64,000 nt of DNA, from contig LNKV01000007.1 of the NCBI GenBank assembly GCA_001465935.1, forward strand, positions 434,001 through 498,000. Reading direction: 5' to 3'. The stretch is from Clarireedia homoeocarpa. Taxonomy: Eukaryota; Ascomycota; Leotiomycetes; Helotiales; Rutstroemiaceae. Positions 23,894 to 32,488 of the stretch are shown here, piece by piece; within the stretch, counting starts at the first letter, position 1, and each line of letters begins with the position of its first letter. The notes beneath the pieces are model-generated. The model saw nothing but the letters and a program-made list of their open reading frames with translations. It did not search any database and was not told the DNA's origin. Both the position numbers and the translations under genes were made by a program.

Positions 23894-25504
23894 ATGCCCT
23901 CGCTTTTCAAAAAGAAACAATCGGAGTCCCCGCCCAATACTTCTACTCGAAGATCAAGCTCGAATCCTCGACGCTCACCTTCCACAGTCGACCCCAAGCA
24001 TGTTTCACGAAAATCAAGCTCGACAAATTTATCTTCGTCAACAAGGGAGAGCCCGCCGGACAGCCGCTCAAAAGATCGTGAGCATCGAAATCTCGTCCAT
24101 GAGCTGTATAAATTAATTGAAAAGTTGGAAAAAGAAAAGAAAAATGCAAAGGCGAAGGAAGAGGAAAAGGAAAAGAAAAGGGGAAAGGAAAAGGAAAAGG
24201 AAAAGGGAAAGAAAACGAAAAGCACTGGTTTCCGCCACAACTTGGGTGGAACGGGAGAGAAAATGGGAAAGGCAACGACGACAAAAAGTTCTAATATCCC
24301 ATTAGAATGGCAAGAAGAAGATGAAGAATTTTTGTGGAGAGACTCACATGCTCTGAAGTTGAATTACGTGGAAGTAATCGCTCAGGAAGCTCTCAAGAAC
24401 TCGAATCAGGGTACATGGGCGCTCAATGTACGTCGCAATTCTGTCGGAAAAGACTATCGTTTTACATTTTATCGCATAAATCCTTCAGAAATCTTATCCG
24501 CCGTATATCATCCTACATGGCAGCCACCTCGCACGGAAACCACCGAAAATTTAGAACTGAAACCTCCGACCCTCAACCGATATATGAGAGCTGCACTAAC
24601 TAAAGCCTTTATCGCTCAACTTAAAGCACTATCAGCTGATCAAAGTGTTTTGTATTTGAGTGACTGTGATGGCGGAAGCTTCATGTTCAAAAAATACCAG
24701 GATGATATGAAGAAACATGGCTTTGAGTTGGGCAACACAATGATAGCGGATAATCGGGGGGAAGTCAATGTCAGCAGTGTTCTAGACCGTTTGATGAGCA
24801 TGAAACCTCTCATCTTGGACTGCATGATAGCTATTCCACTATCCTTCTTTCTCGCATACAGGAACGTTGTGGGCAATATTGCATTTAACATATTTTGGGA
24901 GCATGCCCGCTTTGATGCTTTTATACTCCAGTACCCAAGTCATTCTTTTCCTGGTTTGAAGTTCCGGGATTTCGACAAACTTAAGTCCATTAAGGTCGGC
25001 CAAATGGTCTATATAGAAGGCCCACCATCAGCATTCAGCTTCAAGCCAGATTCTGGGTGTAATGGCTTCAATGTATTGTGTGTCGAAGCAGGCGAGAATC
25101 CGGTGTTTCGCGCGTTTCAGTCATTCGAAGAAAAAACCATGACAGAGAAGGAGTTCAAGAGTTTTATGGAATCAAAATTTCAGAAGCCACTCAAGTATTC
25201 TGGTCTACTCGCACTACATTCTAAGGTTAAAGAAACACCAGACGAGGTACATAGACAGTCAGGCATATCATATAAAGAAGCTTGGACTATGTTGGAAAAG
25301 GAAAATGGTCATGACAATCTCCGCAAAGCTCTGGGGAAAGCTGAGAACATTCACGCAGAGCTTGAAAAGTTGTACAAAAATAAGAAGCTTGACAATTCTA
25401 AGTCTAAGGAATTGGATAATTCGTGCGAGCCGGAGATCAATATACCTAAACATTATAGGTATGCTAAGTCTGAAGGCTGTACGACGGTAGTGGATTGGTT
25501 CTGA
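23894..25504 (+). CDS. Uncharacterised protein, possibly Tgl-like transglutaminase fold
   Basis: Single exon, 536 residues. The ATG at 23894 starts MPSLFKKK; the frame is open further upstream only through a TTG. There is no signal peptide. Residues 10-70 are Ser/Pro/Arg-rich. About 75-115 is a charged Lys/Glu coiled coil encoded by AAAAGG repeats. The globular part starts near 135. It contains FYRINPSEIL, then ILDCMIAIPLSFFLAY (Cys310), then VGQMVYIEGP and NGFNVLCVEAGEN. From memory this order resembles the bacterial spore-coat protein-glutamine gamma-glutamyltransferase Tgl. There, an acidic residue precedes the catalytic Cys in a helix, and a Gly-x-x-Asn strand follows. Here Asp309 stands in for the Glu before Cys, and the later catalytic Glu appears to be Phe, so activity is uncertain. 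The match is inference. A decayed paralogue lies 1.9 kb downstream. Confidence 0.5.
   Translation: MPSLFKKKQSESPPNTSTRRSSSNPRRSPSTVDPKHVSRKSSSTNLSSSTRESPPDSRSKDREHRNLVHELYKLIEKLEKEKKNAKAKEEEKEKKRGKEKEKEKGKKTKSTGFRHNLGGTGEKMGKATTTKSSNIPLEWQEEDEEFLWRDSHALKLNYVEVIAQEALKNSNQGTWALNVRRNSVGKDYRFTFYRINPSEILSAVYHPTWQPPRTETTENLELKPPTLNRYMRAALTKAFIAQLKALSADQSVLYLSDCDGGSFMFKKYQDDMKKHGFELGNTMIADNRGEVNVSSVLDRLMSMKPLILDCMIAIPLSFFLAYRNVVGNIAFNIFWEHARFDAFILQYPSHSFPGLKFRDFDKLKSIKVGQMVYIEGPPSAFSFKPDSGCNGFNVLCVEAGENPVFRAFQSFEEKTMTEKEFKSFMESKFQKPLKYSGLLALHSKVKETPDEVHRQSGISYKEAWTMLEKENGHDNLRKALGKAENIHAELEKLYKNKKLDNSKSKELDNSCEPEINIPKHYRYAKSEGCTTVVDWF
24117..24225. repeat. AAAAGG-type repeat coding a Lys/Glu coiled coil
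   Basis: Repeated AAAAGGAAAAGG words lie inside the Tgl-like gene and translate into alternating Glu and Lys. The decayed copy downstream lacks this expansion, so it probably arose by slippage after the duplication. Confidence 0.7.
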
Positions 25505-27365
25505 TCGATCGATGTTATGCGGTGGTGTGAACTGGAGAACACTAGATGTACAATACCGAAGCAAACTGAAGAAAGATAAATGGCAATGCAACAAAGAGAG
25601 GATATAATAACATCATGATAAGACATAAACATTCGGTAATATTGAACAAGGCTCACATCCCACTATATTTGAGTATTTCCAACGCAAAATGTATTCAGAA
25701 GAGACCACAGTCCATGGCAAACTGCAATTACTTGTGCATTGTTCTGAGCGTGCTGTCATTCCGCTTTCATAAGAATCTCGATTTCCAAGGAATGAAGTGA
25801 AGAACATAACAGATTCCTGTGCCTTCCACTCGAAATCATAAACGGCAGATATGGCAATGGAAAAGAAGTCAGATTGATGGATAAAAAATGAAAACAAAGT
25901 AACACACAAGTATCTGAGTAAGATTTTTGGCGCCAAGGCCCTCAAATGAAACGCAGTTGACCAAAAGAATTGGCCGAGGCGCGCCTTTACGTATAAGGTT
26001 ACGAGCTAGGCGAGATGATTGCCGCCGGGCGCTTCAATAGACCTTCCCAATAGATTACGTCGTGCTGGTACCTCCGAATGGCCTATATTTACGATAGGTC
26101 TATGGGATGGATATACGCGTATCGGAAGCCATATAGGCCTGCAGGAGAGCTCTTTAATTTTATCATTACGGTAGGTCTATCGGAAGGATACTGTCGTGGG
26201 CTGAAAATAGGCTGAAAATAAGGTTGAAATAAGCCATGGCGGCGCCTCGCCGGCGCCACCTAACCTCGCTGCCGCCACTAATTACCCCTTGCTTCGTAAA
26301 TTATTATAATAGTTTTCCACTACAAATGTATTTGCTGTTTATATAGTCTATAATCACTTTGGTTTATCTTTCGTAGAATAACTTAATATCTCTCTCCTTA
26401 AAGCACCTCTTATTATACTCTTTCTACCATCAACCAATATACCTATCCCAGGAAAGAAAGTGAGAAGCGGTGCGATATCTCAAGTACTAGCAAGGGTTGA
26501 AGTATGGGCAGAGGTAGGCAGTATTGGGGCAACAACAAGAGCAAGAGTAAGGAGAAGTAGGCAAGAGCAAGGAAGGAGAAGTAAAAGTTGAAAATATTCT
26601 GATTTTTGTTTCTCAATTAATGTATTTTTACTCAAATAAATTGTCATCTCATTCTTGGTACATCTACACTATTGCCTAATTAGGAAACAACGATATAGTC
26701 AGTATATAGAATGTTAATCTCCTATAGCTTTATAGGAAATTCGACGTTCCAATAGGCCTATCGGAAGCTGTGTAGCTCCTTCGGATAGGGTGTAGCCCTA
26801 TGGGAAATGTAGCCTACTCAGGGGTACCAGTGCTTGTATTTGCAATATTTCTGGTCATCGAAGTTGCGGCACCCATGTATAATGTCCTGATATTTGTTAA
26901 TGGAATCTTCAGATTCTCGTAGACTTGACGAAAGGTGTTCAGCTTTTCTTTTGTTACACTTGTACAAAATAGATACAACTAGTGTGATATCAAGAGTCAA
27001 GATCTCTCTAATTTGACGTCAGCACAGGCTATTTCCTATGGTCGCTGTCGGCCACCCACGCCGAGTGGCTGATTACCGCGATCCTCCACTGTTATGCTCG
27101 TGAAAATTGAGTGCAACTTCGACACCACATATGTATAAATATGGCTTTGACTTCAATCAGTATCAATCACTACCATTCTAATCACTTCCATCAGATTTGC
27201 AGCATAACAGACATTCTCGTACCAATTTTCCCGCGAACAACAGTTTCAAATGATACATTCATAATTGAACACTCTACCTTCAACCTCATCACCTCACAAG
27301 GCGTGACATCGCATCACCCTTTTCCTTCACCTGGCAGTGCCATAATATGCAATCCGTCCGGCATC
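25505..27365. other. Repeat-derived spacer between the two Tgl-like copies
   Basis: I see no gene. The 15-bp repeat recurs at 26022-26036. Around 26070-26180 and 26740-26830 are several copies of a TAGG-CTATCGGAAG-like word in both orientations. These include an imperfect palindrome near 26768-26800 and inverted GGCCTATAT/ATATAGGCC arms near 26079-26137. A GC-rich patch near 26237-26278 is embedded in AT-rich DNA (26280-26740). These look like remains of a mobile element. A TATA-like box at 27134-27140 precedes the pseudogene. Confidence 0.45.
26070..26830. mobile_element. Probable degraded element with inverted TAGG-CTATCGGAAG words
   Basis: Related short words recur at both edges in direct and inverted orientation, while the interior is AT-rich with no open frame. 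No terminal repeat or target duplication could be fixed, so the limits are approximate and the class is unknown. Confidence 0.3.
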
Positions 27366-28893
27366 ATGCAAGGTCTAAATAGGATTTCTTCAAGTTTCGG
27401 TAGGAAAAAATCGAAAAAAATCGGAAAAATCGGGTGATCCGCATCCCAAGCGTAAGCCTATCACGAACAAAGCTACGTCCACTGATGCAGAACCACCAAG
27501 ATCACGCTCCTATTCTCGAGCCTCGAGGGTTTCAATCTCCCCATCAAGCAACAGCCCACCAGACCTCAACAACTCAAAAGGTACCATAGGCCAAGCGTTC
27601 GTCAATCAGTTGCATCTTGAGATTAAAAATTACAACTCCAAGCTCTTTTTAGAATGGCACAAGGAATATGAAGAACTCGAATTGAGAGGTTCATATAAGT
27701 TGAAGCTGGCTAAAGTGAAGTGCAAAGTTTTGGCGACAATGCTGCTGCGAAGATGAAAAAGGAGGAACGCGGTGTGTATAAGCTCAATGTAAATCTTACT
27801 TGGGGATGGTGTCGAGAGAAACTATGGTTTCACATTTTCCGGGATATCTCTCGAACGACGTATCAGAGCTAGGGAAAAACATAAGGAAAGACATGTCAGA
27901 ACTGGGTACATAAGGGACCTTGAGGAAGCAGGGAGTACGACTGGTCTGAATATAAGCCAAAAGACATTAATTCTCCGCCACTCCCAACCCTCACCAAGGA
28001 GAAGATTCCTGCACTACGTGATGCCTTTACCAGTCAACTTAAAGCATTATCCGATGACCAAAATATTTTGTATGCGAAAGACTTTAACGGAGGATTCAAT
28101 CTCATCACACAACGCGCGAAAATGCAAGTTCGCGGCTTTGATATGAGCTACAGTGGAACAATGAAGATATGGGATACCCGAAACACCACCGATTTCAGTA
28201 GTGCTCTAGACCGTCCAATGACTATCAAAACCTCTCGCTTTAGATTGCATGCTCGCTATCCGATTATCTTACTATCTCTCATACAAGGCCGTCTTGGGTA
28301 AAGATGCCTTCCACAAACTCTGGGCCTATACCAGGCTTCCGTCTTTCTGCCTCGAATATCCAAATGGAAAGGAGCCTCTTCCTACTGTTAAGACATGACT
28401 GTTCAACAAAGACATTAGCCTTAAAGTCGGCCAGATGATTTATATACTAGATCCACCTCTTGCGTTCAGCTTCAAGCCATCTTCTACAACTAATGGCTTC
28501 AACGTGTTATGTGTCCGAGACAACAAAGACGGCAAACCCACTATTCTGCGCATTCTACTCTTTCGGCGATAAACTCCAATCGTTGGAGGATTTCAAGAAA
28601 TCTATGAAATCGGCGTACCAGAAGCCATTAACGTATCATGATCAATGAAGATTCATTATAAAGAAAACCCGGATGAAAAACTTGGACACTCGGAACTTCA
28701 TAATAAATATGCGTGGGCTAAATTAAAGGAGGCAAACGGCGAGGAGAATGTCAAAAAGGCTTTGAAGTATGCCAAGAGTATTCATAAAGAGCAGGGGGAT
28801 ATAAGTCAGCCGTGCAAGCTGGAGATCACGATACCTAAACAATATATAGACGATGACTCAGTTGGCTATAGACGGGTAACAGATTGGTTCTGA
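27366..28893 (+). pseudogene. Decayed tandem paralogue of the Tgl-like gene
   Basis: The same protein can be followed in pieces through several frames. An N-terminal start at 27366 ends at a TGA near 27437, and a shifted frame then runs to a TGA near 27755. The piece ILYAKDFNGGF and FSSALDRPMT is at 28066-28225. A shifted frame then gives LDCMLAIRLSYYLSY (Cys codon 28246-28248), ending at a TGA near 28398. NGFNVLCV follows at about 28492-28515. The C-terminus runs from about 28646 to VTDWF at 28893. At least four frameshifts or stops separate these pieces. Each matches the intact gene at 23894-25504 in order, including the final D-W-F. The Asp-Cys and NGFNV positions are conserved, so the missing Glu predates the duplication. 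A TATA-like box remains at 27134. The hAT remnant begins 11 bp after its stop. Confidence 0.8.
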
Positions 28894-28904
28894 TCGGTTG
28901 ACGT

Positions 28905-29162
28905 CAGTGTTGTCAGTAGTGTGCCCGTACAATAGTGCACGCCCACCGTGTACGCTAGTGTAATAGTGGATTCTGTGTAGTTTGTGATATTGAAACTGAT
29001 AGTACAAACAGTTTTATATCCTCAAAAAACGGTATAGATTAGCTGTATACTAAGTATACAGCGATAATATAGGCGGAGAAGGTAAGTTATATAAATAAAA
29101 ATATATTAACTAAAAGAATAATTAGAAAATAATCATAGCAGAAAATTAAATGAGAAAAGATT

Positions 29163-29163
<1 letters not shown>
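28905..29163. mobile_element. Truncated hAT-like element, left end, RIP-like AT enrichment
   Basis: It begins with the same 18-bp terminal sequence CAGTGTTGTCAGTAGTGT as the complete element at 56617. The first 120 bp or so are nearly identical, with about five differences. From about 29029 the copies diverge sharply, mostly by C-to-T and G-to-A change in this copy, and beyond 29080 the sequence is almost pure A/T. No right-hand terminal repeat is present, and the fragment ends at the A53 run. Confidence 0.75.

Positions 29164-29216
<53 letters not shown>
29164..29216. repeat. Homopolymer A53
   Basis: Fifty-three consecutive A residues at the broken end of the hAT-like remnant. It could be slippage growth, a retroposed tail or an assembly artefact. 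Confidence 0.85.
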
Positions 29217-29218
<2 letters not shown>

Positions 29219-30298
29219 ACTTTCTCTTCCATTTGTTTAAGAGTGAAGTTGTGCTGAATACTTGGGATTTATTTGTAGCTCATAAATCATCGGATTCCCT
29301 GTGAAAAAGAGGGATACCATATATACCAGACATAGGTGATAAGTAGTAGACCGTTTAGGTAGCTATTGGATAGATAGCGCAGGAACGGACCGTGATGAGC
29401 TTTAACCGATTGTCCCTGTGGTAAGTTGTGCGTCTGGACCTGGAGGGAGCGAGACAAGCAAAACCACGATATCATGGAGTGTACAGACAAATAAGCAAAG
29501 GTCAGAAAAGTAAAACAATTGAATGTTTGTGGTGATGCTTTGTATCATGATTGAACATAATAGCTAAGTAACCAATATCAACCAGTCCACCCATCCCATC
29601 CATCCAGCCATTCATTCATGAATCCAGTCATCCGTCCCCTCCCATAATAAAACGCTTTGCCAGCCCAGTCATCCGCCCACCCGCCCATCCGCCCATCCGC
29701 CCTATGAAAGATCCATGCCATCAACAACTGCTGAAATCTACCACCGAATTCTCTAACCCTCCCACGCACTGAAAACGCAAAACCAGGCATAACCCAGCTT
29801 CGAAAAGAAAAACATGACGTTCGTTCGTGGCGCGTTGCCTGCCTGTGTCGATCGATCATCCATTTCCCATCCCATCCCAGACGCGCAAAATGCATAGATT
29901 CAAAGTTCTTCCTCCCAAACCGACTATACATCATGCAAGGAGGAAAATGACATCAATCTCAAAGTACGACTGCGATCCAAAGATCACAAGCCAAAGAATG
30001 ATTCATCTGCAAAAACACTACGACATCTTCATACAAAAACAAAAAACTGAGAGAAAGGGTAACCGACGACCTTTCATAGACATAAAATATCTCTTTTTTA
30101 TTTTCGCATCAAAAAAGACGACCAATGACACGAGGAAAAGTAAGCAACGCTTCCGAAAACGAGGAGATAATGAAAAAAGACCTCGGGGCATATAAAATCG
30201 CTGAAAAGCATTAGGAGAGTAAACATGAGAATGTAATTTTGATTCGTTAGACGGATATGTAATGGCGGATAGCAGTGAGTGGGCGGGAAAGGCGCCTA

Positions 30299-32488
30299 TT
30301 ATTGAGCATAGTAGACAATTCCCTGCTGCTGTGGGTAATAGAAAGCATCTGGACTTGGTGTCATCATTCCGCCTATTCCTACAACACCACCTACTTGTTG
30401 CATCGGGTATTGTGGAGGTGGTTGATATGCAGGGTATGTTGGTACAGTAGGTATTTGAGCGGCATCGTAGTAGTATACCATTCCATTGACTTCCTGTGCA
30501 ACTAGACTTTGAGGGGCTGGAGCTTGTGAAGTGGAAGCGTCAGCTGGTTGCTGTGCGGGTTGAGTGTAAGTTTGTTGTGCCTGTGGTTGAGCGGGAACAA
30601 ATGGAGCTGCACCAGCTGTCGCGGCCATTGTTGGGTTGTAAGTCGGAGGGTAGTAATAGCCTTGTGGTGCTTGCAGAACAGGATAGGTTTGAGGATAATA
30701 AGTAGGTGCTGTTTGCTGATAAGGATTAGGTTGAAATGCTGGAGCGTGTATAGCCCGTTCCGGGATTTGTGACAAAGGAGTACCAGTCGAGGCTTGACTG
30801 GGATATGAAGGTTGGCGAGAATGTGGCATGTTATCATGCGAGTAATTGTTGCCATTGACTTGTATAGGTACTTGTTGGTGGAATGGTTGCTGCGTCTGCT
30901 GAGGAGGATTGAAGGACATCGATGCTGGGGATTCAATGTCGGCGACAGAAACAGTCTTCTGGGGCCGGGGTTGATGCATTGGTATCTGGTTAGGGCGGTT
31001 TTCTCTCAGAGCCGGCTTTTGAGGGAGTGGGTAGGTTTGCGGGCGGGGGAGATTATCGAGAGATGTAGAAGCCTGGGAGGATCCGTTGGCCATTTCGGGC
31101 TCGGGTGCGGCAACTTGAGGTTGTGACGATTGACTCGATGGAGGTAGCTTTACAACCGGCTTGGAAGTATCCATGGGTATTTGTGGTCGAGACATTGCAG
31201 ATCTGCTCGGTGAGACAATGGGGTCTCGGTTGACTTCCTGTGCGAGTGAGGAGCGACGGCTCATGGCAACACTAGGGCTGTAGGCGCTATCGTATATGCT
31301 TCCACCAAATACACTAGTACGTCTTGAATAACCACCGACTGACCCAAGACCAGCTCTCCCTCTGCCACGTCCACCAAATCCTTGCTGGTTAGGTCTCATA
31401 GCTCGTGGGATAAAGATAAAGGATCTATCTACCGCTGGGAAAATGTACCTAGGCGGATGGTCTGGCAAGGATATCCTTACGGGTTTGTCTCGACGGAGAG
31501 GTGGACGGTGGTCTGGCAGACGCGTATACTGCTTCATTGGGATTCCAGGAAAAGCCACAGGCTTCTCCATGTCTCCAAAGAAGACGCGAATCTGTACATT
31601 CCCAAGAAGCTTTGTGGTCGACAGCGATCGATTGAGCGGTGCAGATTTCGGTGCTGTGGCTGGACCCTTCTGAACTCCATTGGTAGTAGGTGTAGGTTCT
31701 TGTTCAGTGATTGCCTCGTGCATATCGTGAGCCCATGGGGCATCGGTAGGTTCGAGGGGAGTAGCTGCTTGGCTATAATCTGTTAGCATATTGTTGTTAC
31801 AACAAAATATCTTTGGGGGAGTGATGATGATATACTGTAAAGGTGCATAAGGTCCTCCAATACCTGGCCGGCCCCGACCACCTCTGCCCCTGCCAAATGG
31901 CCGAAAGCCATTCGCTGCAGGACCAGCATGACGATGATCGTGCATGAAAAAGGCTCCTCTATTTGGCACGAATGCTGGGTCTGCATCTCTCCTTTTCTTG
32001 TATTCTTCATGTTCTCTCCTGCGGCGTTCGTGTGGTAATTCCTGTGGTCGATCCATTTGAGCTGTCGATGTAACAATAGCTGGTGAGGGAGTATATGCAG
32101 TATCATTCTCTTGGAAATTCTCGAAGCTTACTGCCTCTGACGTCGCATCAGGAAGATTGATACCATTCAACATCATGTCAGTCTCAGTTGTGCCATTAGC
32201 GAGGGATGTTTTCGAAGGTCCAGTTGCATTGCTTGACGTTTTCTCTGCATTGGCCGGTTGGTTCGATGTCCTTCCGTTCACTTTAGCTATTTCAGATAAC
32301 TCAGGGTCTGCGGTATCGCCATCAACATTTTCCTCCCCTTCCGGACCTTCTTCTTCATCACTCATGATCGAACCTTCCGTCAATGAGTCGTCATCCAATC
32401 CACCAATATCTTGAGCCCCTTCCTCATCGCCCTCGTCCTCAACCCGTCTTCGTCGTGATACTAGATCTCTCCGATGATGGTGACCCAT
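30299..32488 (-). CDS. Btz (CASC3/Barentsz) domain protein, exon junction complex
   Basis: Two exons on the minus strand (32488-31836 and 31772-30299) give 708 residues. The 63-nt intron has GTATAT, a GCTAACA branch site and TAG. The protein starts MGHHHRRDLVSRRRRVEDEGD, followed by an acidic segment. Around residues 165-225 is the Btz signature: RRRREHEEYKKRRDADP, then AFVPNRGAFFMHDHR, then GRGRGGRGR. The rest is Pro/Gln/Tyr-rich and probably disordered. Known family role: Btz binds eIF4AIII and clamps the exon junction complex on spliced mRNA, linking splicing to localisation and decay. The intron length is a multiple of three without a stop, so unspliced RNA stays in frame and inserts 21 residues after the Btz core. 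Family call is confident; the fungal function is less studied. Confidence 0.88.
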   Translation of the reverse strand: MGHHHRRDLVSRRRRVEDEGDEEGAQDIGGLDDDSLTEGSIMSDEEEGPEGEENVDGDTADPELSEIAKVNGRTSNQPANAEKTSSNATGPSKTSLANGTTETDMMLNGINLPDATSEAVSFENFQENDTAYTPSPAIVTSTAQMDRPQELPHERRRREHEEYKKRRDADPAFVPNRGAFFMHDHRHAGPAANGFRPFGRGRGGRGRPGIGGPYAPLQYIIITPPKIFCCNNNMLTDYSQAATPLEPTDAPWAHDMHEAITEQEPTPTTNGVQKGPATAPKSAPLNRSLSTTKLLGNVQIRVFFGDMEKPVAFPGIPMKQYTRLPDHRPPLRRDKPVRISLPDHPPRYIFPAVDRSFIFIPRAMRPNQQGFGGRGRGRAGLGSVGGYSRRTSVFGGSIYDSAYSPSVAMSRRSSLAQEVNRDPIVSPSRSAMSRPQIPMDTSKPVVKLPPSSQSSQPQVAAPEPEMANGSSQASTSLDNLPRPQTYPLPQKPALRENRPNQIPMHQPRPQKTVSVADIESPASMSFNPPQQTQQPFHQQVPIQVNGNNYSHDNMPHSRQPSYPSQASTGTPLSQIPERAIHAPAFQPNPYQQTAPTYYPQTYPVLQAPQGYYYPPTYNPTMAATAGAAPFVPAQPQAQQTYTQPAQQPADASTSQAPAPQSLVAQEVNGMVYYYDAAQIPTVPTYPAYQPPPQYPMQQVGGVVGIGGMMTPSPDAFYYPQQQGIVYYAQ

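Larger units (their letters stand above)
28894..30298. other. Spacer with transposon remnant, poly-A run and low-complexity DNA
   Basis: Apart from the hAT-like fragment (28905-29163) and the A53 run, the stretch contains CCATCC/CCGCCC-rich low-complexity DNA near 29582-29705 and the presumed 3' UTR of the minus-strand Btz gene near its right end. No gene is supported. Confidence 0.5.
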
